Source: RGIG3701 sp030530205 (GTDB lineage Bacteria; Planctomycetota; Planctomycetia; Pirellulales; Thermoguttaceae). Taken from it: a stretch of DNA of 64,000 bases. Shown piece by piece: positions 9,377-16,623 of the stretch. Where the stretch lies: assembly GCA_030530205.1 (NCBI GenBank), contig JAUMVK010000020.1, positions 4,092 to 68,091 of the forward strand, in the 5' to 3' direction. The notes beneath the pieces were generated by a model. It saw only the letters and a program-made list of their open reading frames with translations. It did not search any database and was not told the DNA's origin. Positions within the stretch are counted from its first letter, which is position 1. Every line of letters starts with the position of its first letter. A program made the translations under genes and the position numbers.

Positions 9377-10165
9377 ATGTCCGCATTTGAATTATACCAC
9401 AAGCAGGGAATTCGTCAATACCGTGTCACGGACATTTCCAGAAAAAAAGATCACAAAATCGTAATCCGGGGAATTCGGAGGACAGATTCACTTCATTGTC
9501 CTGTGTGCGGGTCGAAGAATGTTTCGACAAAAGGGTGGAAAGAGCGGGTTTTTATCGGTGTACCATCGGGGAATCTCGAGACGGAAATACATCTGATGAT
9601 TCCTCGCGTTAATTGCCATCATTGCGGCAGTTGCAGGCAAGTTCATTTGGAGTTTGCAGAAGAAAACGTACGATATACACGATTTTTCGCGCAGTATGCG
9701 AAGAAGCTGCTGGCGCATTGCACCTGTAAAGCCGCAGCGGAAATACTTCGCGTTTCCTGGGATACGATCAAGGAGATCGACAAAAAAGACCTTCAAAAAC
9801 ATTACGCCGACCCGCCCCTGAGAAAAGTGAAAAACATCGCCATAGATGAAATCGCTGTGAAAAAAGGACACAAATATATGACCATCATTGTGGACCTGGA
9901 CACAATGACTCCGTTGTATGTCGGTGAAGGCCGCGGCAAAGAAGCAGTCAAGGGATTTTACGAAAAAGTACGGAAGTCAAGGTGTAAAATCAAAAGCGTG
10001 GCGATCGATATGTCCCCAGCCTTCACGCAAGCGGTAAAAGAGTACTTTCCCAAGGCGATCCTGGTTTACGATCACTTTCATATTATCAGACAAATAAACG
10101 AGGCGATTACTTCCTGCCGACGTAGAATAATGAACTCAGTGGCTCTTGGGATCCTTATAATGTAA
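9377..10165 (+). pseudogene. ISL3-family transposase, N-terminal half
   Basis: Starts MSAFELYHKQG behind GAGGAAG. Residues 1-~245 match the ISL3 (DDE_Tnp_ISL3) plan: an N-terminal zinc-binding domain (CPVCGSKNV, then NCHHCGSC), a helix-turn-helix region (TCKAAAEILRVSWDTI), and the first catalytic blocks (IAIDEIAVKKGH with DE; AIDMSPAF; VYDHFHI). Homology ends near 10115 (INEAITSCRRR); the last residues up to the stop come from unrelated DNA. The missing C-terminal part is found 4 kb downstream at ~14195-14565. An extended -10 (TGTATAAT) lies ~40 bp upstream of the ATG. Confidence 0.85.
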
Positions 10166-10942
10166 GCACTAAATTAGGAACAGACATTTATCAGATTCAG
10201 GCCTGCTACAAGGGCGCAGAAGCCGTCAAACTGCTTGTAAGGGATGGTGAGTGCTCCATTAACAATGCGTCCGTTACACCGGCGTTTACGGGCTTTAAGA
10301 CGCTTATTGAGGGTTACGGTCTGAGAGAGAATACCGCCCGTGATTTTATGAAGAAAGCGGAAGCCTCTTTACCACACTTTAAAATTCTTCATCAAGAGAG
10401 GCGCTAAAGACCCGGCCAGAATCAGAGACGAATCTCTGACTCCGCCCATTCCGACGATTGTAGATTCTTCAAGCAATCCACTAGGTTTCATGGGCGCTTT
10501 AGCTCCTAATGGCGAAGCGTTATCCAGTATTATTGAAGATGACCACAGAGAAGATTACGCCTATCACCCCGACAGCGTTTATCCAGCCGAAGACGCCAAG
10601 AATATCGAACGGGCCATCCAAAGCGGGCAGAAAGAAGTGTTCGACGTCTCCATGCTAAAACAGTTGCTCACCAACGCCGATACGGAAACCCAGGTCGACA
10701 AGTTATTAACAAGGCTGACAAAGGGAATGAACTCCGTTGGTAAGCTGTTATTTCTCTATTATTGGAAAGGTGACCAGTTCGAAGAAAACTACGGTCCCCA
10801 GAAACTACCGGAACTGGAAGGAAGTCTCAAGAAAGCGTTTGAAGTCCTCGGCGACATTATCCTGTTCCTGAAACGAAACAAGATCAACAACCTTGACTTT
10901 GAAGGTTCTGAGCCCATTAACTTATCAGATAACGAAGAATAA
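10127..10942 (+). pseudogene. Phage-like structural gene fragment with a frameshift
   Basis: Two overlapping frames read as one protein. The first (10127 to about 10405) gives SGSWDPYNVSTKLGTDIYQI, then LLVRDGECSINNASV and GYGLRENTARDFMKKAEASL, and stops at CGC TAA. Near 10385 the other frame continues as FFIKRGAKDPARIRDESLTP and on through an intact 150-aa stretch (MGALAPNGEALSS... to 10942). A single-base change near 10385 restores one gene of ~270 codons. There is no start codon: the 5' end is lost at the junction with the transposase. The style resembles large-phage virion proteins, but I cannot name it. Confidence 0.5.
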
Positions 10943-10982
10943 AAAGTTGCAATAGCTAAAAAAAAAGAGGGAGAGCAATATT

Positions 10983-11225
10983 ATGTTTTTTACGCAATCA
11001 ATTTTACAAACAATAGCGCCTAATTGGTCCGCTGAAGGAACCAAGTTATCACAGGAATACGCTGAAATTCTTGAGGCCGGTCAGCTTATTACAAAGGCCG
11101 AGTTAGAGGGATACAAACTGACTCCGCTTGGGCACAAGTTTAGTAGTAATGAGGATCCGCTACTTGTCACCAAATCTTTCAAGGAGATCAATGACAGATT
11201 GAAAGCGGTCTTCGATTCTCAATGA
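10983..11225 (+). CDS. Small hypothetical protein
   Basis: 80 aa, MFFTQSILQTIAPNWSAEGT, preceded by GGGAGAGCAATATT. Helical, no motif recognised. It follows the phage-like fragment by 40 bp in the same direction and probably belonged to the same operon. Confidence 0.45.
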   Translation: MFFTQSILQTIAPNWSAEGTKLSQEYAEILEAGQLITKAELEGYKLTPLGHKFSSNEDPLLVTKSFKEINDRLKAVFDSQ

Positions 11226-11644
11226 AAAATTATAAAAATGTACTTCACCCAACTCGTCGCAGAATGTGTACTTAAAGCATCCATCGTTGCACAACAAGTC
11301 ACAATGATGCCGAAAAATATTTGTATCTGTATGAAACAAATTTAAGATATTTTGATAGGATAAACACACGACAGATTGATTGTTTACAATTACACAGTTA
11401 TTGTGAATGTATTCGATTATTTTATAAATCAATTCAAAATTACAAAAGGCTGTTCCTGGATTCTTCGCCATAGTTTATCCCCTAAATCTAATTGTGTGGT
11501 TATTTTACTTAAATTTTATTTTATTTTGAAATAATTACTAGGGGGAGAATACACAAAAATGGTAAACTTTTTAAAAAATTTTATAAATTTTTAATTACTA
11601 TTAAAAGATTTACCCAGTTTCAATAACTAAAAAAGGAAACACAT
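11226..11644. other. AT-rich stretch without a supported gene
   Basis: About 420 bp, strongly AT-rich towards the right. A 35-codon plus-strand frame (MYFTQLVAECVLK) and a 103-codon minus-strand frame (11471-11160) exist, but the latter overlaps the end of the preceding gene and neither has supporting composition. Probably decayed cargo plus the 5' region of the gene at 11645. Confidence 0.4.
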
Positions 11645-11932
11645 ATGGATAATTATATTAAAGTTGCTCAAGCGATTATTAAAGAAGCGAGAATGAGGCC
11701 CGTAGCTCACCAGTTAATAAAAAAGTCCGAAACAAAACAACCTGATACTAAAACAGATAAGGACAAGAAAGCTCCTAAAAAGGAGTCTCACGAGGTAACA
11801 ACAAAACCAATTGTACCAGAAACTTTACTTGACAGAATGTTGTGGTTTTTAAATTGGGGAGGTAAATGGGAACCAAATGTTTCTCAAAAGAAATCAAGAG
11901 CACAATACATGAAAACGCACCCCGACGAATAG
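11645..11932 (+). CDS. Small protein with MDNYIK N-terminal motif, copy 1
   Basis: 95 aa; ribosome site AAAAAAGGAAACACAT before the ATG. The first 15 residues (MDNYIKVAQAIIKEA) are nearly the same as those of the protein at 12952 (MDNYIKLAQAIIKEA), while the rest is unrelated: a Lys/Thr/Glu-rich linker, then MLWFLNWGGKWEP and a basic tail. A short conserved amphipathic N-terminus followed by different bodies suggests a sorting or docking signal. Convergent with the 4-TM gene at 11977, with a shared terminator between them. Function unknown. Confidence 0.6.
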   Translation: MDNYIKVAQAIIKEARMRPVAHQLIKKSETKQPDTKTDKDKKAPKKESHEVTTKPIVPETLLDRMLWFLNWGGKWEPNVSQKKSRAQYMKTHPDE

Positions 11933-11942
11933 TTAAAAAAAA

Positions 11943-11969
11943 AGAGCCACTGCATTAAACGATGGCTCT
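11943..11969. terminator. Bidirectional rho-independent terminator
   Basis: AGAGCCA (11943-11949) pairs with TGGCTCT (11963-11969), with an A-run to the left and a T-run to the right. It lies between the convergent genes at 11645 and 11977 and can serve both. Confidence 0.8.
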
Positions 11970-11976
11970 TTTTTAA

Positions 11977-12411
11977 TTATCTTTTGTAATTACCAAGCCG
12001 ATACAGTCCGGTAATGAATATTAATGAAATGCCAATATAGACTATAAGAGCGATTGATAATGATTCCAATGTTGGTCCGTCGTGAGCGGCATAATAAAAG
12101 ATGCAACTTGAAAGAAATAAATTTAGAATAGATAAGATGAACAAACGTAGTCCGTTATACTGCGAAGCCTTTAATAGTTGAAATTCCCAATAGACGAGAA
12201 TAACACTTACAATGGTGTCGATAAGTGAGTAGTAAAAAAACAATTTATAAACATGTATATCTCCTGGAAAATACTCTATATAGTATGGGTGCTGGGCATA
12301 GTATTGATATGCGCTATAATTGGAAATATTAAACAATATGCCACTAATAATCATGTAGCTAACACCAAGCCAACCAACTATGTTTAATAGCCAATATAGT
12401 ATCTTTTTCAT
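11977..12411 (-). CDS. 4-TM membrane protein, copy 1 of a local family
   Basis: 144 aa starting MKKILYWLLNIVGWLGVSYM directly after GGAGGTAAT; the frame is open further upstream but that ATG has no ribosome site. Four hydrophobic segments can be read (~8-28, ~60-80, ~90-112, ~120-138). Relatives in this window are the genes at 13474 and 61912, sharing the N-terminal pattern LNT/IxGWL and a YY(P/A)-F-YYY motif near residue 60. Paired convergently with a MDNYIK-type gene. Immunity or anchoring partner is a guess. Confidence 0.6.
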   Translation of the reverse strand: MKKILYWLLNIVGWLGVSYMIISGILFNISNYSAYQYYAQHPYYIEYFPGDIHVYKLFFYYSLIDTIVSVILVYWEFQLLKASQYNGLRLFILSILNLFLSSCIFYYAAHDGPTLESLSIALIVYIGISLIFITGLYRLGNYKR

Positions 12412-12472
12412 ATTACCTCCAATATTAATTACGAAGTATTCTTGGTTTAGTTCGCAGATAGCTAAAAAAAAG

Positions 12473-12491
12473 GACCTCCTCATACGAGGTC
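12473..12491 (-). terminator. Rho-independent terminator
   Basis: GACCTC (12473-12478) pairs with GAGGTC (12486-12491), flanked by A7 and T7 runs. It sits directly after the minus-strand gene ending at 12497. Confidence 0.75.
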
Positions 12492-12496
12492 TTTTT

Positions 12497-12793
12497 TTAA
12501 TTATGGGACACTTCGTCCCAATGGGCTTTCACCCACTTGGCCGTTTTCAACGCGGCTTCGGCCTCGGCGAGGCCATCGGCGCTGAAAATGGGTCCGCGGT
12601 TGTCAGTCCACCTCTCCCCTGACGGGGAGACGACTTCCACCCAGATGTCGCACAATTTGTGCGAGCTCAGGCGGGTCGAGCCCTCCAGCGCGTAGGTGGA
12701 AAGGACCCACCCGTTCTGGTCGAGTTCCTGTTCAGCCAGCGGATAGTCCGACGTTTCCATGACAGTTTCATTCATAACTTCCGAACGGTACAT
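12497..12793 (-). CDS. Small hypothetical protein
   Basis: 98 aa, MYRSEVMNETVMETSDYPLA; ribosome site AAGGAGAG 8 bp before the ATG. A compact alpha/beta sequence (GWVLSTYALEG, DIWVEVVSPSGERW, AEAEAALKTAKWVKAHWDEV) with no family recognised. Its composition is more GC-rich than the surrounding AT-rich MDNYIK/4-TM genes, so it may be of different origin. Confidence 0.55.
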   Translation of the reverse strand: MYRSEVMNETVMETSDYPLAEQELDQNGWVLSTYALEGSTRLSSHKLCDIWVEVVSPSGERWTDNRGPIFSADGLAEAEAALKTAKWVKAHWDEVSHN

Positions 12794-12881
12794 CTGTATC
12801 TCTCCTTAAAAAAGAGGTCTTGAACTCAGGACTCCGACTCTTGTCAGATTTAATCCTTTTGTTCAAGTTATATGCCCTGAT

Positions 12882-12910
12882 TTTGCATTTTTTTAAGTTA
12901 GTTTTATAAT
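12882..12910 (+). promoter_or_regulatory. sigma70-type promoter for the gene at 12952
   Basis: TTTGCA, 17-bp spacer and TATAAT, ending 41 bp before the ATG. The surrounding AT content makes chance matches likely, but both boxes and the spacing are good. Confidence 0.5.
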
Positions 12911-12951
12911 GGCGTTTTTGATAGGTCTCTCAACTAAAAAAGGACTTAAAT

Positions 12952-13419
12952 ATGGACAATTATATTAAACTCGCGCAAGCGATTATCAAAGAAGCGGCGA
13001 GACAACAAAAAGTTCGCAAGATTGAGACAAAATTAACTAAATATGGTAGCATAGTGAAGTGCGCGCAAAATCTTATTCGAGACATATCTCCGACAAATGA
13101 TACTGTAGAGTATTCGCCAGAGTTTAGGAAAGAAATGGATAATCAGCTAAGAAGGTGTTTTTCTGAACCTGGTTCCTATGAACGCTTTCTTAAACATGAG
13201 ATGAAATTTTTTCCTCAATATTACGAAGGACTAAAACAGCGCGGTATAGAGGCGGGTATTTATCCAACGCCGAAACCGCCAAAAGCGGATGAGGCTACTT
13301 TTATGAAAGATATCACTGACCCAGGTAATAGCATTTTAAACTTCGGGAAGCCATACAAACCAGATATTAAGGATTCTGAGTACAGAAACCAAAAGTTAAG
13401 AACTAGGGATTCCAAATGA
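12952..13419 (+). CDS. Small protein with MDNYIK N-terminal motif, copy 2
   Basis: 155 aa behind AAAAAAGGACTTAAAT. N-terminus MDNYIKLAQAIIKEA as in the gene at 11645, then a different, charged body (EFRKEMDNQLRRCFSEPGSY, HEMKFFPQYYEGLKQRG) and a Pro-rich end. Second member of a duplicated convergent pair with the 4-TM gene at 13474. Function unknown. Confidence 0.6.
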   Translation: MDNYIKLAQAIIKEAARQQKVRKIETKLTKYGSIVKCAQNLIRDISPTNDTVEYSPEFRKEMDNQLRRCFSEPGSYERFLKHEMKFFPQYYEGLKQRGIEAGIYPTPKPPKADEATFMKDITDPGNSILNFGKPYKPDIKDSEYRNQKLRTRDSK

Positions 13420-13439
13420 GGACCACGAAATGCTAAAAA

Positions 13440-13467
13440 AAAGCCCCTGAAAAAAATCAAGGGCTTT
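13440..13467. terminator. Bidirectional rho-independent terminator
   Basis: AAAGCCC and GGGCTTT arms around CTGAAAAAAATCAA, between the convergent genes 12952 and 13474. Same location as the terminator of the first pair. Confidence 0.7.
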
Positions 13468-13473
13468 GAGTAT

Positions 13474-13884
13474 TTAATGCTGTTGACGGCGATGTATCCA
13501 CGTGATAAAAACCGTGGTGCACACGATATAAATCAATATCGGCAACCCCCACCAAAACAGACTAGGCTTATCTCCAGATAAAAGAATAACAGGTATATCC
13601 AAAATCAGAAAGTTAAAAACAAATAGAGATAATATTAATAATCCTCTGTTTTTCTTGTGTGATAATAAATTATATTCATAGACAATAACGCTAGCTTCTG
13701 TAATCTTGATTATTGTATAATAATAAAAAAATACTTTGTAGAACTCTGGAGTCTGACCAATATATGCCAGTTGGCACATTTGATAATCTTTAAACATGAG
13801 ATATCCCGTAGTAACCGCGACATACGTTACGATTAACCACCCAAAAGTATTCAGAATCCACAATATCACTTTTTTAAACATCAT
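13474..13884 (-). CDS. 4-TM membrane protein, copy 2 of a local family
   Basis: 136 aa, MMFKKVILWILNTFGWLIVT, with AAGGAGAG before the ATG. Four hydrophobic segments and the motif FYKVFFYYYTIIK near residue 50 relate it to 11977 and 61912. Its 5' leader contains the perfect 9-bp hairpin at 13909-13934, shared nearly base for base with the leader of 61912. A decayed third copy lies at 15898-16110. Confidence 0.6.
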   Translation of the reverse strand: MMFKKVILWILNTFGWLIVTYVAVTTGYLMFKDYQMCQLAYIGQTPEFYKVFFYYYTIIKITEASVIVYEYNLLSHKKNRGLLILSLFVFNFLILDIPVILLSGDKPSLFWWGLPILIYIVCTTVFITWIHRRQQH

Positions 13885-13908
13885 TGTTCTCTCCTTGTTT
13901 TAAATTAC

Positions 13909-13934
13909 GGCCAAACCGGATCAATGGTTTGGCC
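13909..13934 (-). promoter_or_regulatory. Conserved leader hairpin of the 4-TM gene
   Basis: GGCCAAACC and GGTTTGGCC arms with an 8-bp loop, 25 bp upstream of the ATG and followed by GTAATTTAAAACAAGGAGAGAA. The hairpin and the bases up to the start recur at 61861-61911, and a decayed copy is at 16124-16149. It could be an upstream terminator, an attenuator or a mobile-cassette boundary. Confidence 0.55.
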
Positions 13935-13960
13935 TTTTCTGAAAAAAAAACACAAAAACC

Positions 13961-14190
13961 CTACCGCTTCCATCTGCGGCGATAGGGTCTGAAACTTCTT
14001 TTACGACGAGACTTGAGCCACTCCCGAGCCCAAATTTCGTCCAGGTCCTCCTCTTCCTCCTCCGGCTTCTTGATACCAAGGAGTTCTTCAACGGCATTAA
14101 TCGCGTCAAAGATGGTATCAAAGACCGCAAGGAAACCACCGGTGTGACAGAAACGGAGCCCTTGGGGCCACACTCCCTCCGGGTCCATCC
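13961..14190 (-). pseudogene. Fragment of a small acidic/basic protein gene
   Basis: Minus-strand frame ending at 13961, reading FDTIFDAINAVEELLGIKKP, then an EEEEEDLDEIW acidic stretch and a very basic end (WLKSRRKRSFRPYRRRWKR). The 5' end runs into ISL3 transposase sequence at ~14190, so no native start remains. Its last ~110 bp are repeated at 16175-16280, where they join ISL3 sequence at a different point. Confidence 0.4.
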
Positions 14191-14194
14191 AAAA

Positions 14195-14565
14195 ACGAGC
14201 CGCAGCGCCTCGAAAAAGCACTGCGGCTGAACGACCGATTGTCGAAGATGTATTACCTGAAAGAAGACCTTTACCAATTATGGAGCCAGACCGACAAACA
14301 GTCGGCCAGAAAATTTGCGGAGGATTGGCTGAAGTACGCGCGAGCTCTTAAAATAGATGCTCTGACATACTTTTGCCTCACCCTTGAAACCCATCTTGAA
14401 AACATTTTGACCTGGTACGAAGTCCCGATTTCCACCGGTCCACTGGAAGGCCTGAACAACAAAATCAAGACGATGAAACGTCAGGCTTATGGTTTTCGCG
14501 ATGGAGAATACTTCAGGCTAAAAATCCTGGGGATTAAAAGGTGTCGGTACGCACTTGTCGGATGA
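14195..14565 (+). pseudogene. ISL3-family transposase, C-terminal part
   Basis: Frame reading SKNEPQRLEKALRLNDRLSK, then MYYLKEDLYQLW and the conserved ISL3 C-terminus STGPLEGLNNKIKTMKRQAY, containing the catalytic E, and GFRDGEYFRLKILGI. It has no start of its own and completes the N-terminal half at 9377. The right terminal repeat overlaps its 3' end. Confidence 0.8.
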
Positions 14566-14568
14566 ACC
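14543..14568 (-). repeat. ISL3 right terminal inverted repeat
   Basis: Read on the minus strand it begins GGTTCATCCGACAAGTGCG. It pairs with the left end at 9276. Similar ends, more or less decayed, are at ~16382-16408 and ~60570-60592. Confidence 0.65.
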
Positions 14569-14594
14569 AAAGATTGAAATGAAATGGATTTCGC

Positions 14595-14933
14595 TTATTC
14601 TTCATATTTGTCAACTTGCAATTCTGACCAATGCATGTTTCTTAACATTTCTGAAAATGTTTTCCCATTGTTCCATCGAATCTCTTCCATTAATATCTGC
14701 CAGTCTTCCCAGTCGTGACTTTCCAATTCGGTTTTTTCCCCAGAGGGAAATATTTGAAATGCCTTTGCAGGCCCTTTAAAGAATATATGATATTCAATAT
14801 TCTCAAACCTGAAATGAACATTTCTATAACAAATTTCATTATTAAAAAAACGGTACCATACGGAATCTTCTGCGGTGAATTCTTCCCCAGTCAATTCCTT
14901 ATCCCGCCAAAGCATTTGTCTGTTTTGAGTCAT
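14595..14933 (-). CDS. Hypothetical protein, third gene of phage-like cluster
   Basis: 112 aa, MTQNRQMLWRDKELTGEEFT. Mixed alpha/beta with many aromatic and acidic residues (WYRFFNNEICYRNVHFRFEN, then ESHDWEDWQILMEEIRW). Its ATG overlaps the stop of the upstream gene by 4 bp, so the two are translationally coupled. Small size, acidity and coupling to the preceding gene fit an immunity-type protein; unproven. Confidence 0.55.
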   Translation of the reverse strand: MTQNRQMLWRDKELTGEEFTAEDSVWYRFFNNEICYRNVHFRFENIEYHIFFKGPAKAFQIFPSGEKTELESHDWEDWQILMEEIRWNNGKTFSEMLRNMHWSELQVDKYEE

Positions 14934-15445
14934 TTTGAATCCTTCTTTTGGGGAATCCTTGGTTTGTACGATGGAATATCTTCTGGTTTTTTGCCAAGCA
15001 TTTCAATCAAAAAACCATACTTTTCCTTGTTTTCATCTGTTATAGAGCCATGACCATGTTCTCGGCCTGTTTTACGGGAATGACCTTTTTGCCCTTTATC
15101 AAAATCCATTGTCTGTTGATGTAAAATCATTTTTCCATCAACAAGATGGTAATCGAAATCTACTGTTGCTTTATATTCGTGATAAACACGGATTCGTTCC
15201 AGAAGTCCAGTTTGATGATCAACCATCATATAAATGGCTTCTGGTGAATTGGAATAAGAAGGCATACCAGTCGCGCCTTTTGTAATTTTCACATCAGCTT
15301 CGATTATTTTAGGAAGAATTTCATTCTCTGCTTTATCGTCTTTCTCTGTTTTGTCGTCTTTTTGGAAAAAACCAACCGTATAGTATCCCCGAACCTTCAT
15401 TCTGCCATATTCATCCCGATTTTCATGTGCGCCTCTACCTCCCAT
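14930..15445 (-). CDS. Hypothetical protein with His/Gly-rich C-terminal motif
   Basis: 171 aa starting MGGRGAHENRDEYGRMKVRG behind AAGGAGGGGG; the frame is open upstream but that part overlaps the resolvase-like gene in another frame. A central beta-rich part (YMMVDHQTGLLERIRVYHEY) is followed by DFDKGQKGHSRKTGREHGHG and an Asn/Glu-Lys-rich tail. The His-rich motif is reminiscent of polymorphic toxin tips found in phage and RHS proteins, but I cannot assign a family. Coupled to 14933 by a 4-bp overlap. Confidence 0.5.
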   Translation of the reverse strand: MGGRGAHENRDEYGRMKVRGYYTVGFFQKDDKTEKDDKAENEILPKIIEADVKITKGATGMPSYSNSPEAIYMMVDHQTGLLERIRVYHEYKATVDFDYHLVDGKMILHQQTMDFDKGQKGHSRKTGREHGHGSITDENKEKYGFLIEMLGKKPEDIPSYKPRIPQKKDSK

Positions 15446-15813
15446 TATACCCCCTCCTTTCCAAAAGTCAACCCTTCCTCCTGAGATTTTTGCGCATCCA
15501 CCACCATCAGACAGAATTCCTTCAGCTCCTCCAGCGGGACCGTCACGAGCCACGGCTTCCGTTTCCGGCGGTGGATCACGACAGGGATCTCCCCGGGTCG
15601 TGCGTCTCGCCTGGACTGATCCATCGCCAGCTCCAGGTTGAGTTTCTCCACCATCTTGGCTTCGATGTGAACGCCGGGGATCCCGACGACGTCCGCGTCC
15701 CCATTCGCTCCGCAAAACTGCTGTCCGCGCCGAGCCTCAACTCCGAGCAGTTCTCTCAGTTTCCCTGCCAGTTCCCGTTCGGCCCTGGCTCCTTTTTCGC
15801 GTGAATTGACCAT
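15445..15813 (-). CDS. Phage-type Holliday junction resolvase-like nuclease
   Basis: 122 aa. The layout fits the small PDDEXK resolvases of phages: RAERELAGKL near the N-terminus (with E), GANGDADVVGIPGVHIEAK (D and E-x-K catalytic block, residues ~37-53), a helix with DQSRRDA and a final beta hairpin (PVVIHRRKRKPWLVTV). Role expected: cleavage of branched DNA in phage replication or recombination. First gene of a three-gene overlapping cluster, so the cluster is likely a phage remnant. GC-richer than the DNA on both sides. Confidence 0.7.
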   Translation of the reverse strand: MVNSREKGARAERELAGKLRELLGVEARRGQQFCGANGDADVVGIPGVHIEAKMVEKLNLELAMDQSRRDARPGEIPVVIHRRKRKPWLVTVPLEELKEFCLMVVDAQKSQEEGLTFGKEGV

Positions 15814-15897
15814 AATTTCAATGAATAATGGGAAAAGTAGACAGTTGAGTGTAATATTTTCGTCATTTGGTGTCTACTTTTCGCTTACACTTGACCT

Positions 15898-16408
15898 ATA
15901 TAGGTAAATCCAAAATCAGAAAGTTAAAAAGAAATAAGGAGAATGCTACCAAACCCCGATTCTTCTTTGGCAATAAAAGGCTATACTCGTAGACATAACA
16001 CAGGCTTCCACCAACTTTATTACGGCATAGTAATAAAGAAACGCTTTATAGAATGCTGGTGTCTGGCCTAGATACGCGAGTTGGCACGTACAATAATCTT
16101 AAAATATCAGAGTTTTAAGTTGCGGCCAAACCGGATCAATGGCTTGGCCTTTTCTGAAAAAAAACACAAAAAAAACTACCGCTTCCATCTGCGGCGATAG
16201 GGTCTGAAATTTCTTTTACGACGAGATTTGGGCCACTCCCGAGCCAAAACATCCTCCAGGTTCTCTTCTTCCTCCACCGGTCCATTGGAAGGACTGAACA
16301 ACAAGATCAAGACGATGAAACGTCAGGCTTATGGTTTTCGCGATGGAGAATACTTCAAACTGAAAATCCTGGGGATTAAAAGGTGTCGGTACGCACTTGT
16401 CCGATGAA
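15898..16408 (-). repeat. Decayed duplicate of the 13590-14568 region
   Basis: In order: a degraded copy of the 4-TM gene of 13474 (15898-16110, many substitutions and frameshifts), the leader hairpin (16124-16149, one arm mutated), the basic-protein gene end (16175-16280), then an abrupt switch to the ISL3 transposase C-terminus (GPLEGLNNKIKTMKRQAYGF, 16279-16405) and its terminal repeat. Compared with the original, about 330 bp between the basic gene and the transposase are deleted. Confidence 0.65.
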
Positions 16409-16623
16409 CCTGAAATATTGATTTGATCGGGAATTTTTTTGAAAATATTGTGTTTTTTTCTGTGCCTGTCCTTGAAAAATTATACAGAATCTATTATACT
16501 GGATTTTTGTAGATTTTTTGTCTTTTTTCTGAAATTTTTTGAGAAAAAAGTAACACACCTTCGTTATATTAAACAGAGGGACCTTTCAACAAAGTTTAAG
16601 TCACACATTTTCGGAGACACTTT

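Larger units (their letters stand above)
9276..14568 (+). mobile_element. ISL3-family element split by about 4 kb of cargo
   Basis: The left terminal repeat (9276-9300, GGTTCATCCGG...GCGTACCGG) and the right one (14543-14568, reverse reading GGTTCATCCGACAAGTGCG) match apart from a 6-bp block. The transposase N-terminal half lies at 9377 to ~10115 and its C-terminal part at ~14195-14565, so the two halves of one ~1.4-kb ISL3 element are separated by unrelated genes. I see no convincing 8-bp target duplication outside the ends (AAGTTTTT versus AAAGATTG). Either the cargo was inserted into the transposase, or two ISL3 copies recombined and left one half each. Confidence 0.7.

Noticed and set aside
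11160..11471. 103-codon minus-strand frame
   Set aside because: It overlaps the end of the gene at 10983 on the other strand, has Cys/Asn-rich low-quality sequence and no family; evidence too weak.
9268..14576. Target-site duplication of the split ISL3 element
   Set aside because: The 8 bp outside the left end (AAGTTTTT) and right end (AAAGATTG) do not match.
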